From NCBI RefSeq assembly GCF_017591425.1, contig NW_024467121.1:24440707-24504706 (forward strand): 64,000 nucleotides of DNA. Direction: 5' to 3'. Numbering within the stretch: position 1 is the first letter of the stretch; each line of letters starts with the position of its first letter. The DNA is from Ochotona curzoniae. Lineage: Eukaryota; Chordata; Mammalia; Lagomorpha; Ochotonidae. The position numbers and the translations under genes were made by a program. Below the pieces are notes generated by a model. That model was not told where the DNA came from, made no database searches, and worked only from the letters and a program-made list of their open reading frames with translations. Shown piece by piece: positions 10,172 through 22,076 of this stretch.

Positions 10172-11218
10172 AAAGGTTTTGTCACAGATTCAATATGCTC
10201 CAGTTCACTACAGGTCTCCTGGGTTCAATAGGATGTGCTCTCCTAGGGCTATCTCAGAAAGTAATGAACTGACTGGGTGTGTCCAAGCAAAGAAGAACAA
10301 TGCTCTGGTCAGATTCTGAAGGAGTATGTGTGTTAATCAGATTAGAGGGGAAATTGAACACTGGAAACACCAAAGATACATTTTTTTTTTCACCTACACT
10401 TTTGTTGGACCCAGCATTAATTTGGACTTTGTTTTTCATTTTAATTACCTGAAATATTATTTTGTTTTAACAGCAGTATTTTCTCCCATACCGATGAAAT
10501 ACCAATTTTTACAGAGATCAGGAAGCTAATTAGAAAGGGAAAGAACCTTCAGTATTTGTTTATGTTAGGAGAATTCACTTACTTCTCAGCAACTTAACTT
10601 ATTATCTTTCAACTAGACCTTACACAATTATTGTAAAAATAACATATACTTGTATCTGCTGTGTAATTGAAATGAATGTGTAATTTAAAATTATAAATCA
10701 AGCTATTCCATGGATTACTCAAGTGGAAAAAAAAGAGGAGGGGGAAGAAAACAATACTAGTTGACTGACTTTAGAACAATGCTTCTATCATATTAAATTG
10801 AGATTTGCAATTACTTTGTTACATTGAAATATTCAAAAACTTTTTCTGGCTTGTTCAAAGTAGAGCGTAAAACGCAAATTTCCAGAATCGACTTGTCAAG
10901 GCTTGCTGGCAATTGCTTGTCATTTTTGTTCATGTTTATATATAATGAATGAGAGGGAGCTAGAGAACCTTGACAGTGTAGCATTTCTCTGTTAAATATT
11001 GACTGCTTCCTGCTGACATGGCCTGAGTGTTCTCAATCATTCACTGATATTCAAAATGATTCATTTCACTTTATGGTGGGCACGGAGGAACATTTCTAAT
11101 TTTTATTGTTGGACCAATGTGCAGGGAAGCCAGAGGGTGGTGAGTGGGAAATCCAGAATGGGCCTGCTCAAGTGGAGCTGTTTAGTCTAGCAAGTCACCA
11201 TCACACCCACTGTGAGGG
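10172..11218. other. PLD5 intron, unique AT-rich sequence
   Basis: No gene or repeat recognised. The part at 10780-11060 is complex, repeat-free AT-rich sequence of the kind that often proves conserved, but I cannot test conservation from one sequence. Confidence 0.5.
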
Positions 11219-11540
11219 TTTTTTTTTTTCTTTAAGGTTAATTTATTTTTATTGGAAGGACAGGTTTACAGAGAGGAGAGACAATCATCTTCCATCTGCT
11301 GGTTCACTCCCCAAGTGGCCTCAATAGCCGGAGCTTTGCCAATCCGAAGGCAGGAGCTTCATCCGGGTCTCCCAAGTCGGTACAGGGTCACAAAGCTTTG
11401 GGCTACCCTTGACTGCTCTCCCAGGCCACAAGCAGAGAGCTGGATGGTAAACGGGGCCTATGTGACATGAACCTATGTCCATATGGGATCCTGGCGTGTG
11501 CAAGGTAAGGACTTTAGTCACTGGGCTACCGTGCCGGGCC
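11219..11540 (-). mobile_element. Pika/lagomorph C-SINE
   Basis: Reverse-complement copy opening with a T run (poly-A tail) and TTTTTATTGGAAGGACAGG, then CATCTGCTGGTTCACTCCCC, GAGCTTCATCCGGGTCTCCC, GTCCATATGGGATCCTGG, and the tRNA-like head ending GCTACCGTGCCGGGCCC. The head is well kept, so this is a moderately young, full-length copy. Confidence 0.92.
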
Positions 11541-12229
11541 CATGTTTCTTTTCATACTTGAGGCTACCAGCAATTACATATAGGAAACAATGGACTGACT
11601 TGAGGAGGCTTACTGAGTGTCCTTCCTACCTTAGCTTCACTAAGTATACTGAATGTTTTTGCCCTGGAGTCAGACTGTCTTCAGGTTCGAAGTGCCTTTT
11701 TTGTTCCATTTGTCTTTGATTGGCTCTGTTGTTCTTTTTGCTTTCTTGTGCATCGTTCAACTCATTAACCATTGACAGAAGAAACGAATGTGTGGCTAGG
11801 TCTCCAGTGTCCTACTCCTTTCAGATTTCTTTCTCAAAAATGGATAAAACAGCAAGTTGAATCCAGCCATCTGTGTTCCATGAGGTTCTGAAGTTCCATG
11901 AGTCTCCAAGTGTCCCCTGTAATTTTTGAAACATACATGAAATTTTATGCTTTGCCTAGTAATTGGAAGGACTTTAGGTAAATGTTGAAGGCTATATAAG
12001 GGTGCTGTCTGGTGGTGCTCAGCTGTGTCTTAGGAAAATTGACCAGTAATGTTTCCTGGGCTAGAAGCAGTCCAGGAATAGACTTCCTCATCTATCAGAG
12101 ATGCTTTTGATCTCAACTAATTGAAAACTATAAATGATAACAAATGCAGGATGAACTGTGAATACCTTTAGCCTTACATAACCCACTGAATCTCATAAAA
12201 CCTTTCTCTTCATGACAGATAAACACTGT
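11541..12229. other. PLD5 intron with a possible MIR trace near 11.64-11.77 kb
   Basis: CCTGGAGTCAGACTGTCTTC followed by AGGTTCGAAGTGCC resembles the MIR core in + orientation, but the match is short. The rest is unique-looking intron. Confidence 0.4.
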
Positions 12230-12560
12230 GGTAGTTCCATGTGATTCCACTGAATCTTTCTCTATTCATCTACAACCATATATTCATTTTATGTCTATAT
12301 AATGTCCCTTAGCTATTATAATGTATCAAGTCAAAATATTCCCATTTTTCTTTTTACCAATAATGCTGTAGTGAATATATTTTATTATACATTTGTGCAC
12401 ATGTAAGCAATTCTATGAAATTCTCCTCATGCCAGTGAAATTAAATGTCAAGGATATGCACATTTAAAATTCTTATAAAAGCTGTCTGATTCTTATCCAA
12501 TCAAGGTCAGCTAGTTTGCATTTTTAACCAATATTGCTTTCCCCAACTCCTCCCATTTAT
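12230..12560 (-). mobile_element. Old LINE-1 3'-end fragment (L1MC/L1ME-like), antisense
   Basis: On the + strand, TTTTACCAATAATGCTGTAG, GTGAATATATTTTATTATAC, TTGTGCACATGTAAGCAATT and GATATGCACATTTAAAATTC occur in the order expected for the reverse complement of an old L1 3' end. No coding potential remains. Confidence 0.6.
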
Positions 12561-14312
12561 AGCTGTCAATGTTAATTATTGCTAACTCATGTGCAAAGAT
12601 ATGTGATTGTCGGAAGGCATACATTTTTAGCTATTAGAATTCTTTCTCAGTCTTCTTACTGTTCTTTCATCAGAGACATGGATCTGATGTATATTGGCTT
12701 TCCAGGATTGATTCCCTGTTTCTTTTGAGATTTCTTTCAGGCGTGTTAGAACTGTTGGAAGATAGAGGACATTAAATATTGAAAGTCTGCTGGAGCAAAC
12801 AGTAATTCATGAATTATCCAGCTGCAAAACACAGGAGGTTTGGGTTGTACTGAAGGTGAATGAGGGAAAGGCTTTCACAAAGTAAGTGTGGAAACAAGAC
12901 AAAGTATTTGGTTAATGTGGAGCAACAGCCTTTTTTGGATCATTCTGTGGTGGAACAACACAGCAAGCTGGTTAGGGGTATGAGTGTAGATAGAACCCTC
13001 AAACTGGGTCCACTTGGCAGGCCAAGGGCCAATCACTGACATTTCCACTGAAGGTATGAGGAAGTGCATCTTTATTGCAAAGCTCAGGGGAAGGAGCTGG
13101 ACAGCTATTGCTTAATACCCAGATCCAGCAAAGAGTTACAGGAGAAGTCACTGATTAAAATTGGGATTAAGAGGTACATGATCAGCTCATGTTCAAGTTA
13201 CTGGATGATCAGTGTTGCTTGTAAATGTACTTTGATGCTTGGTGGTACTGTGCTCCTTAAGGAATTTATGATAGCCAGGTGGACTTTGACCTAGAAGGAG
13301 GTTACATGCAAGTTATAGTTGGCCTTTTGCCCCAGTCCTGGAGTTTCCCTGTTTGGCCATAGAATTATCCTGAGCAAACCTCTAGATATCACTGTCTATA
13401 CCAAGGATTTATCTATTGGAGAAGCAAATGGCTTCTTGATTTGTTGATTAGAGTTTTGTTGGCCATTTACATCATTCCTCCAAGTCAATGAATTCCCTTT
13501 AATAGAGGATGCTCACTCGGGTCCTGGAGCCTATACCTGCCCCACTTGTTGCCCGCCCCAGTACTGGTGAGCATCCGTGAGTTCCGTGATCACACATAGC
13601 TCAGCCAATCACCATCTAAACTCTTGAGCTTTCCAGCAGGATTTGTAGTTCCTTAGGGTTAGGCCCACATATCCCCCACAGAATCCAACACTGGACATGG
13701 TTTGTCTTTTGCGTGCTGGTTAGTGCTATGACCCAGTCGAATATAACCCATCCCCTGATCTGACACTCACTGTCAGATACTGGGATCTAGCCCTGCCAGA
13801 CAGGCCCCCAGCCATAGCTCGCATTTGTGCTGGCATGTAGTGGTCAGCCATGTTCCATGCTAACTAGTCCAACCCAGGACTTCCATGTGGGCTTGGAGTA
13901 TCAGCCTGAGCCATACAGATCCTCACATCTCTCCACTCCAAACCACCAGATCTCAGTCCTCTCGCTTACCTGCAAGTTCAGTGGCCCTGATGTTGGGTGT
14001 CTCTCAGGATTCATTCCTGACCTACACCACGTACTGTGGCCTTATCCGTGGATGTCCCTAGGCAGTAATTCCATGCCTCCAAGATCCTCGAGCTCTCCAA
14101 CAGGTGGCCAACAGGCAGAACCATGCTCCAGTTGGTGGTCTGGCTGGCCACAAGCCCAGAACCCTCCCCCTGCCTAGCAGTGGTAGATGTGTAACTAGAA
14201 TTCCCCAGCAGGAAGCCTGGGCCAGCATGGGTCCTCTCAGCCACAGCCACATGGATGGGGGACCCAGGCACCCATACTGCTGCTCAGACTTTGATAGTCT
14301 GTCTTTGATAGT
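12561..14312. other. PLD5 intron with GC-richer, repeat-like block (13.5-14.3 kb)
   Basis: From about 12860 to 13440 there is LTR-like sequence with GCATCTTTATTGCAAAGC at about 13065, which would be an AATAAA signal on the minus strand, but I cannot place both ends. From 13500 to 14300 the DNA becomes GC-rich with few CpGs, and overlapping frames of 110-116 codons on + and 64-86 on minus cross it. The composition resembles a decayed lagomorph L1 5' UTR or LTR. No protein is recognised. Confidence 0.4.
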
Positions 14313-14612
14313 CTTTTTTTTTTTATGTTTTTATTGGATAGGAAGATTTACAGAGACAGAGATACAGACAGAAAGATGTTCCATCCACTGGTTCACTCCC
14401 CAAGTGGCTGCAATGGCCAGAGCTGAGCCAGTATGAAGCCAGGTGCCTCTTTCAGGTCTCCTATGCAAGTGCAGGGTCCCAAGGTTATGGGCCATTCTCC
14501 ACTACTTTCCCAGACTACAAGTAGCAGGGAGCTGAATGAAAAGCCAGGACTTGAACCAGTGCCCATATGAGATCCCAGCTTGTGAAAGGCATGGATTTAG
14601 CTACTGGGCCCA
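14313..14612 (-). mobile_element. Lagomorph C-SINE
   Basis: Reverse-complement copy opening with a T run and GTTTTTATTGGATAGG, then CCACTGGTTCACTCCCCAAG, GGCCAGAGCTGAGCCAGTAT, GTGCAGGGTCCCAAGGTTAT, GCCCATATGAGATCCC, and a head ending GCTACTGGGCCCAG. It follows the GC-rich block directly. Confidence 0.9.
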
Positions 14613-15699
14613 GATTATACTCCTTTTAATAGTAAAATATTGTCATAGAATTATCCTCACTATAATAGAGATATCATCTGTACTTCATTTCTAAAAATTT
14701 TATAAACTAGGCAATAGCTTTGGAGTTGGTCTTGTGTAGTTGAGTTTTTGCTTGAGTTTTTATTCTGTCTTGCTATTTTGGAAAAGGTAGCTTTAACATT
14801 TCACATGTTCTTACTTTTTAGGCTAACTTGAGCTCATAATGTTGAATTTTTGTTTCATTTTGCAAATGTGTTTATGTGATATTAATCAATGAAAAATATT
14901 GGCAACTAGTAAACAAGATCCTGAGTTGTAAAATTCATTTGATATATTAACTCTTATTTTAAAAATTGTATTTAGTTATTCATCACTTATTCAACAAATA
15001 TATATCAGGCATTGTGAAGCTATAAAGATTCTAGAATTCAAGGAACTCAATGACACAGATTTAAAAGTAGAAAAGCAATGTAGGGTCAAATAATGAATTC
15101 ACATTTTTTTGTAAAGAAAAGAATCAACTAAGATTCTGTAGAAATAATTTTGATCATTGCATCTTTAAAAGTATTAATCATTTTCTGGAGTAGGAGTACT
15201 CTTTAGTGGCATTATAAGAAGTTAAACAGGCACAGACAAATAAGAAACCTCATCATGCTTTCATGTTTAATTTACAGTCAGGCTGAGGCATCTATGACCT
15301 TTTGCAGCATTTCAGAGGAATCTGAAGTTGAAAATCGAGAAATTCTGGTCTATTGAAGTTATGATTATGACATATCCCCCTTCTATGCACAGAGTACATA
15401 ATATGCTCTAAACTAATAATAAAAATAGGAATTATATAAACCAGGGACATAGTCATTTATTATTAGTAGTAGTGTGTACGGTACATATTTAGAGGTTGTG
15501 TATTTTTATAGAACTGGGGAGCAGTTATATAAATGTGAATAATGTGTTACAGAATGATGTTATGAAGGCTGTGAAATCACTAACAAGAAGTTTTCAGCTG
15601 CACTGCAATCTTAGGGGACCGATGTTGTGAATACAGTCTGTCATTGATTGACATGTCATTATCTGGGGTATGTCTGATTACATTTATAGCTAGAAAGAG
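14613..15699. other. PLD5 intron; short L2-like fragment at about 14.97-15.08 kb
   Basis: TTATTCAACAAATATATATC followed by AGGCATTGTGAAGC is the reverse complement of an L2 3' end, so a short minus-strand L2 remnant is likely at 14970-15080. Otherwise the interval is AT-rich with nothing recognised. Confidence 0.5.
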
Positions 15700-16020
15700 T
15701 TTCTTTAGAGGTATCCTTTCCCTGACTTCATGCATTTTAATATATTGTGTTTTCATTCATTTCATTTATTTATTCATTCATTTATTTCTAATTATCCTTT
15801 AAATTTCTTGATTGATCTATTTACCATGTAATTTTGTTTAACTTGCAAATATTTGAGTTTTCCAAAGATTACTCTGTTGCAAGCTGCTAATGTAATTCTG
15901 TTGTGGTCAGAGAACATTTTTTGTGTGATTGAAATTCTTTGAACTTTGATGAGTCTGGTTTTATGGCAAAAAATATGTTCCATTTTGGTAGACATCCTAG
16001 ATGCTCTCAAGTAAAAGAGG
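15700..16020 (-). mobile_element. LINE-1 ORF2 internal fragment, antisense
   Basis: The + strand segment GTAATTCTGTTGTGGTCAGA, then TGAAATTCTTTGAACTTTGA and GAGTCTGGTTTTATGGC, matches the reverse complement of the L1 ORF2 region between the endonuclease and reverse transcriptase domains. A 72-codon minus frame (15792-16010) is the remnant of that reading frame, with stops outside it. The flanking ATTCATTTATTT repeats are simple sequence. Confidence 0.75.
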
Positions 16021-16224
16021 GATGCAACTGCTTTTAGTGGAGAGTATATGAGTGGCAGTTTAGTAAAGCTGTTTGATGGTGTTGTTCAAGACAGATGCAC
16101 ACACATATGCACACATTTAAGTTTTCTTTATCTTTTCTACCCATTAATAAGAAAATAATTTTGAAATCAGAGTAGTTCCAAATTTTAAATTTTTCTTTAA
16201 GTTCTGTTGCGCTTTGCTCTGTGT

Positions 16225-16557
16225 ATTTTTTTTAAAGATTTATTTTATTTTTATTACAAAGTCAGATATACAGAGAGGAGGAGAGACAGAAAGGAAGATC
16301 TTCCGTCCGATGATTCATTCCCCAAGTGATTGCAACGGCCGGTGCTATGCTGATCCAAAGCCGGAAACCAGGAACCTCTTCCGGGTCTCCCACATGAGTG
16401 CAGGGTCCCAAGGCTTTGGGCATCTTTGACTGCTTTCCCAGGCCACAAGCAGGGAGCTGGATGGGAAGTGGGGCCGCCGGGATTAGAACTGGCGCCCATA
16501 TGGGATCCCAGCGCATTCAAGACAAAGACTTTAGCCTCTAGGCCATGGCGCCAAGCC
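16225..16557 (-). mobile_element. Pika C-SINE, well preserved
   Basis: Reverse-complement copy close to the young consensus: AAAGATTTATTTTATTTTTA, CAGATATACAGAGAGGAGGA, CTTCCGTCCGATGATTCATT, CTTCCGGGTCTCCCACATGA, GGGCCGCCGGGATTAGAACT, GCGCCCATATGGGATCCC. Several CpGs survive in the head, which fits a young age. Two overlapping minus frames (101 and 84 codons) are read-through of the repeat. Confidence 0.95.
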
Positions 16558-16719
16558 AATTCCTTTATTTTTTGTAATAAGATGTTTTGAATTTACTTTA
16601 TAATCACAGGCGTAATGCACCACTAAACAAGGTTGAACAAGTAAAAAACAGACAGCTATTCCTTAGGAACTTAGATAAGGGTTATAAAAATAATCAAATC
16701 ATAAGATGTCAGTTTCACT
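16558..16719. other. Short intron spacer between SINE and L1
   Basis: AT-rich sequence with no recognised feature. It lies between the C-SINE and the start of the antisense L1 piece. Confidence 0.5.
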
Positions 16720-18536
16720 GTTACACCTTTTTATGCATTCTGTATCAACTACAACAAATTAAAAAATGGTATCTGTTTCTTGAGACTAACTTATTTCACT
16801 TAAACATAATGGTTTCCAGTTGCATCCATTGTGTTTTAAATGACAGAATTTCATTCTTTTTGTGGCTAATTCCGTCATGCGTGTGTATAACACAGACACG
16901 CATGTGCTTTTATCTAGTTGTCATTTGATGGATATCTGGGTTGGTTCAGTTGTCTTAGCTGTTATGAACTGAACAGTTATACACCTCATTGAGGCACTCA
17001 TTTGCACTTAATTCATGATAGTTATCCTGGGCATTTTTTCATGTGCGTGTTGGCCATGCGTTATTTTATCCTTTCAAAAATGCCTGTTCATGACTCCTGA
17101 TATTATGTATGTTTTTTGTTTATTCTGTGATTTTAATATTCTTTTCATCCTAATAATTTTGTGTTTGATTTGCTCTCATTTTTCTTATGCATTGTTAAAT
17201 CTTTTGCTTGATGCCTTTTCAATTTCTTGATGTAGATGCTGATTGCTCTAAACTTCCCTCTTAACATTGTTTTTGTTGTATCCCATACATAGATATGTTG
17301 TGCTGTCATCTTCATTTGCTTCAAGGATTTTAAAAATTTCTTCAATGACCCTCTCTCCTTTCAGGAGTATATTATTCAGTCTCCATGCTTTTACATACAT
17401 TCTGGAATTTTCAAGTTATTATTTTTCAGTTTGATTTCTTTTTTTCTCAGAAAAGATGTATGGTATGATTTAATTTAAAAGCAAGTTGCTGAGCCTTGCT
17501 ACATAGCCTAGCAAATGGTCTTTCCTAGAGAATGTTCCATGAAATGTTGAAGAGAATTTTATGTTTTGCACCTGTGGGATGAAGTGTTCTTTGGATCACA
17601 GTATCAGTTAGTCAGTAATACAAGTAAGTTGGTTACTTTTTCTTGATTTTTGTTTTTTTGGTCTACTTGGTCTGTCCATTGATGAATATTGAGTGTTATA
17701 AAGTCTCCCTTTGTTATTTTGGAGTCTGTGTCTCCCTTAAATCATTAACATTGGTTTTAAGTAGTTGGGAGTTCTAGCATTAGATTCATATGTATTTATT
17801 ATAGTCACATTTTATGTTGATTTTCTCTCAATAATTACATCATGACATTCTTAGTCTCTTAATGGTCTTAGTCTTAATATCTATTTGGTCTGATACTAAG
17901 GTACCTGCTCCTGCTAGTTTTATATTTCCATCCACATAGAGTATCTTCCTCCACCCATTCAATTTGTGTCTGTGTGTTCTTTGGTATGGTGCGTTTCTTC
18001 TGGGTGGCAGATTGGTGGATCGTCCTGTTTAATCTGTTCACTCTATATCCTCAGTTGGAGAGTTTAGTTCATTTACTTGCAAAATTATTAGTACTAGGTA
18101 ATGACCTGAGCTTTTGTTTTTCTACAAATATTCCTTTTGTTTGTTTTGGATGTCCTTTGTGCTATTACTAACAGCTTTTCTTCCTCCTTACTCTTTGACG
18201 ATGTGGTTATCTTTCTCTGCTTCCATATATTGTGCATCCCTATCTATCATTTATAAGGCTGGCCACATAGTAACGAATTCTTTCAATTTTGGCTTGTTTC
18301 AACTTCATTTAGAATTAATAGCTTCACTGGGCCTATATTCTGGGCTGACAGTTTGTTTTTGTTTTTGTTTTAAGGACTTGGGTTTTATATCTCCATCCTC
18401 TCTAACTGGAGATTTTTTTTAAGGGTAATCTAGTGTCTTGTGCACATTTTAGGATCTCTCCTTTGTGTTATTTTTGTGCTTCTTGAATATCTATTTATGC
18501 AATTTAGGTAAATTTTATGTTATTTCACTGAGTAAG
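16720..18536 (-). mobile_element. LINE-1, 3' end joined to 5' part of ORF2, antisense, internally deleted
   Basis: Reading the + strand, 16720-17090 is the reverse complement of an L1 3' end (ACTTATTTCACTTAAACATA, GGTTTCCAGTTGCATCCATT, TCCTGGGCATTTTTTCATG). From 17145 to 17345 the minus strand encodes an ORF2 remnant including WDTTKTMLRGKFRAISIYIK and a QAKDLTMHKKNE-type stretch, which belongs upstream of the reverse transcriptase domain. The endonuclease region follows to about 18400 (GAGAATGTTCCATGAAATGT; GTACCTGCTCCTGCTAGTTT). Most of the reverse transcriptase half is missing, so the copy carries a large internal deletion. It is dead. Confidence 0.8.
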
Positions 18537-18772
18537 CTTTCTAAGTGGCTGAAGTGGCCACAGCTGAGCTGATCTAAAGCCAGGAGCTTCTTCTGGGGCT
18601 TCCCACAGGGATACAGGGTCCCAAGGATTTGGGCCATCCCTTACTGCTTGCCCAGAGCACAAGCAGGGAGCTGGATTGGAAATGTGGCAGCCAGCCCATG
18701 GGGTGCCCAGCCCATATGGATCTCAGTGCTTGCAAGGGGAGGATTAGCCAATCAGGCCATTGCACCAAGCCC
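18537..18772 (-). mobile_element. C-SINE lacking its 3' tail
   Basis: Reverse-complement C-SINE body from CTAAGTGGCTGAAGTGGCCA to TTGCACCAAGCCC. It keeps the tRNA-like head but has lost the A-rich tail and about 80 bp before it. It sits at the 5' end of the antisense L1 remnant. Confidence 0.85.
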
Positions 18773-20072
18773 ATTTTTCTGTATGTATTACCCAGGTAAT
18801 ATCTTCCTTGTACTCGCTTGAATCCCCATGTATTGTAAACATTTTTCTATTCTGTGCATTTGTAACAGCAGTTCTTCCTGGCCCTGTGGGTGAGGGTGAG
18901 AGATTTATTCAACTTGTTCCTTTCAGGTGTTTATTCTCAGATTATAGGTGGTTTCTTCATATGTGTGTTATGGTGAAGACTCAGGGAGACCTTAAGATTT
19001 CTAGAGCTTGCCTTTCCTCTTTCTGATGAACTCCTCTCCCTAGTACTCTATTTTGCTAACTCTAGATGGTTTGATCTTTCTAAAAATTCTGCTTTCTCTT
19101 GTCAACTTAAAGGGATTGCTGAACTCATTTAGGATTCTCCTTTTCTGTGACAGGACATTTAAACTCCTCCAGTATGAATCTGCTATTAAGTAGTGTACCT
19201 TGAACTGCACTGGGAGCAGAGTCCCTCAAAGAAAGGTGACAAGAAGAGAAAAATCCCAAGGTGGAACCCTAAGAAGTACAAAATATATGTAGGAAATTGA
19301 ATAATAACTCTGCTACAAGGATTTCCAGGGACAAGATCCTTATGTAGTATGTAGTCTAGATTTTCTGACAAGCTTCTGTAGTGCAGCCAGTATCCAGGAA
19401 TTTAGTAAGTCACGAGGTAAGATTACTTTGATTCTTCTGTTTGACCTGTTTTCCCTGAGCACATTCCTGACAACCCAAGATACTAGTGCGTCTGAAATCA
19501 TAGGAAAGTTGGAGGCTCACAAAGCTCAGGGCCAAGTATTCACCCTTAAATTCCACACTAATGACTCACTTGGCATCCCTTAGCTCAAAGGTCATGATGA
19601 TAATGACGATGATGTTATAAGTAGAAAATTAAGAACTTTTGAAGACCAAAATTAAATACCAAGACTTTCTCCAACTGGATTGGTCACTTTGATCCGCTCA
19701 CAAAACTGTCTCTGAACCCTAGTTTGTACAACACATATTCTTTGAAAAATATTTGTATCAGAACTTCCAGTTTTGAAAGTATAGAGAACTGTATGCATAA
19801 AATGTGTTTTGGAATTTAGTTATGATTTTGTTTTTTTTAATCATCATGATAAATGATGAAAAAGAAATCATTTTAATTTTGGTTACCTTTGCACGTTTAC
19901 AGTTTATCTTTTAATGGCTTGTTAAATTGAATAAAAACCCAGGTTTGAAATACAGGAGGGGCCTTCCAAGTGTTCATGGGAATGCAATTATGATAAAACT
20001 ACACATAGACTTTAAAAAGCTTTTTAAATTCTAAAATAACATCTCTTCATTCACTTACATAAACTTTTTTTC
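18773..20072. other. PLD5 intron, no recognised gene
   Basis: 18773-19170 is T-rich and could continue the L1 remnant beyond the SINE, but I find no firm landmark. The rest is unique-looking, including a GATGATAATGACGATGATG simple stretch near 19600. Confidence 0.4.
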
Positions 20073-20363
20073 CAAAAAATTATTTATTTGAAAAACAGTG
20101 TTACAGACAGGGAGAGACAGAGATCTTCATCTGCTGGTTCACTCCCCATATGGCCACGGTGGCCTGAGCTGTGCTGGTCCAAAGCCAGAGTTTCATAGCT
20201 TCACTCAGGGATTTGTCAACAGTACAGGAGCTCAATTACGTGGGCCAGTTTCCTTGGCTTTCCTAGGCACATTAGCAGGGAGCTAGATCAGAAGTGAAGC
20301 AGCTGTAATATGAACCAACACTGCAGGAGGCAACTTTACTCACTATGCCATAGTGCCAGCCCC
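20073..20363 (-). mobile_element. C-SINE flanked by a 15-bp target-site duplication
   Basis: Reverse-complement C-SINE: AATTATTTATTTGAAAAACA, TCATCTGCTGGTTCACTCCC, GGTCCAAAGCCAGAG, GCAGGGAGCTAGATCAGAAG, ending ATAGTGCCAGCCCC. The flanks TTACATAAACTTTTT (20055-20069) and TTACATAAGCTTTTT (20068-20082 side, after the element) match at 14 of 15 positions. This supports one insertion by L1-type target-primed reverse transcription. Confidence 0.88.
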
Positions 20364-20387
20364 TCATTTACATAAGCTTTTTAAAGC

Positions 20388-20640
20388 TTTTTAAAATTTA
20401 TTTGACAGTGAGAAGGACTGACGAGAAGAGTTCTCATCTGTTGATCCACTCCCCAAATGTCTGCAACATCTAGGAATTAGGAACTCAATCTTGATTTCCC
20501 GTATGAGTGGTGGTGTTCGAACCACCAGAAACATCCCCATTGCTTCCCAAGACTCCCAGGAAGTCGCAGGGACTCAAACCCCAGGATGCTGGGTCAGGAG
20601 ACAGGCATCCAAACCACCAGGCAAGGCACCTGTCCCTCCA
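20388..20640 (-). mobile_element. Old C-SINE, decayed
   Basis: A degraded reverse-complement copy: AAAATTTATTTGACAGTGAG, CATCTGTTGATCCACTCCCC, then GGACTCAAACCCCAGGATGC and CAAACCACCAGGCAAGGC. The head region is still recognisable; the body has drifted strongly. It was already in place when the neighbouring SINE inserted. Confidence 0.65.
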
Positions 20641-22076
20641 CAGAATCTTTGAACTGCCCTTGTGTAGCTCCTCTAACTTTTAAATTTAATTATCTCTCTG
20701 TTGGTGAAGATCACTCTGTTGGTGGAAATCTCTCTATTTCTGTACTTGAGATAAAATGTATTCTGGAATGGTATCACATTAAAGTATTTTGAATGTGATC
20801 ACAATTAAATTTACTTCTTGACCAAAAAAAGCAATTCTTTTTAGACTGTATGTAAATAGAGGTGGAAAATAGTCATTGATTGACACTAGATAATAACATT
20901 TCGAATTCTATTTGCTGTTAATAGGCAGAATTCCTATAAGCTTACAGTCAGGTTTATAGGTACTTAAAATCTTATTTCCCTTAATTTAATTCAAGAAAAG
21001 CAAAGTGTAGTTTGAACTGCTTTCTGAAATCATCTGTTAAGAATTTGAAATTGAATGGATCTCTTAGTAACCTGGAGATGGGTCTCATTTATGTCTCTGC
21101 TATTGTTTGAACAGAATCTCTCTCTCTTGATGAGCTGGAAAGTAAATGAGAATAAAGAAAATGGTGATATGAATTTCTACTGTGGCAGGATGCTGTTTCA
21201 AGGAGTCATTTAAAAATGAATAAATTCTAGTTCAGCTATTCATAGCAGAATGTAATAGATAAATTAAGAGAAGTTAATGGAAATATGTGAAAGCTTTTGC
21301 ATTAAAGTGATTCCAGTAGCACAGAGATTAGCCACAGGTTTCCTTCACTGCTTTATCAAAGTATTCAAAACACTGAGAAACAAATTCATGTGGTTATAGC
21401 CTGAGCATTTAGTTTCATTAAAATTCACCCGTTGAGTACCTTGACTACCTGGGATGATACTTTCAAGCTGCTTCTTCAGGATGCTTTTAGGAAACATTGA
21501 ATGGTGATGCCCTGTTTCTGCTGCACTCACGTATGTGCTTATCATAGTTTGAACCTGTCAAAGTCTTTTTCTTAGTTTCCATTTACAGTTTTTAGTGAAA
21601 CATGAATAAAACACATGTTTAATCATCTCTTCTGGTTGCCCAAAACTTTTAGAATAAAGGAGACTGTGATGTGATGGAATAGTATGCAAAAATTCAAAAA
21701 TTTCCTTTTAAAGAATGTTGAATGACTTTAATGATGATTAAGTGAAAAAATAGAATATAGAAACTTATATAAAGGATTATTCAGTTTTATCAGAGTTTTA
21801 GGGAGAGAGAGTACAGTAAGGAGCTGGAACAAAAGTTAAGGACGTTGTACCTGAATAGAAGTATGAGTGAACTTTTATGAGTGAACTTTTACATACTCTG
21901 TGTGTTTTTTTTAAATACTTAATATTTTCTGATTTTCTAGTAATAAATGCCAGGAGAAAATGCATCCAGGATTAAAATAAAAAAGCACTATTTAAAATTG
22001 GTTTTGGATGGACTTCAGGGGACAGCAGGTGGAGGGAGAGGATTCAGTGTGGATGGAAGAGCAGAGCCTTTTTACT
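20641..22076. other. PLD5 intron, unique AT-rich sequence
   Basis: Nothing recognised apart from a 15-bp direct duplication TATGAGTGAACTTTT at 21862-21876 and 21876-21890. Two short minus and plus frames are chance. Confidence 0.55.
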
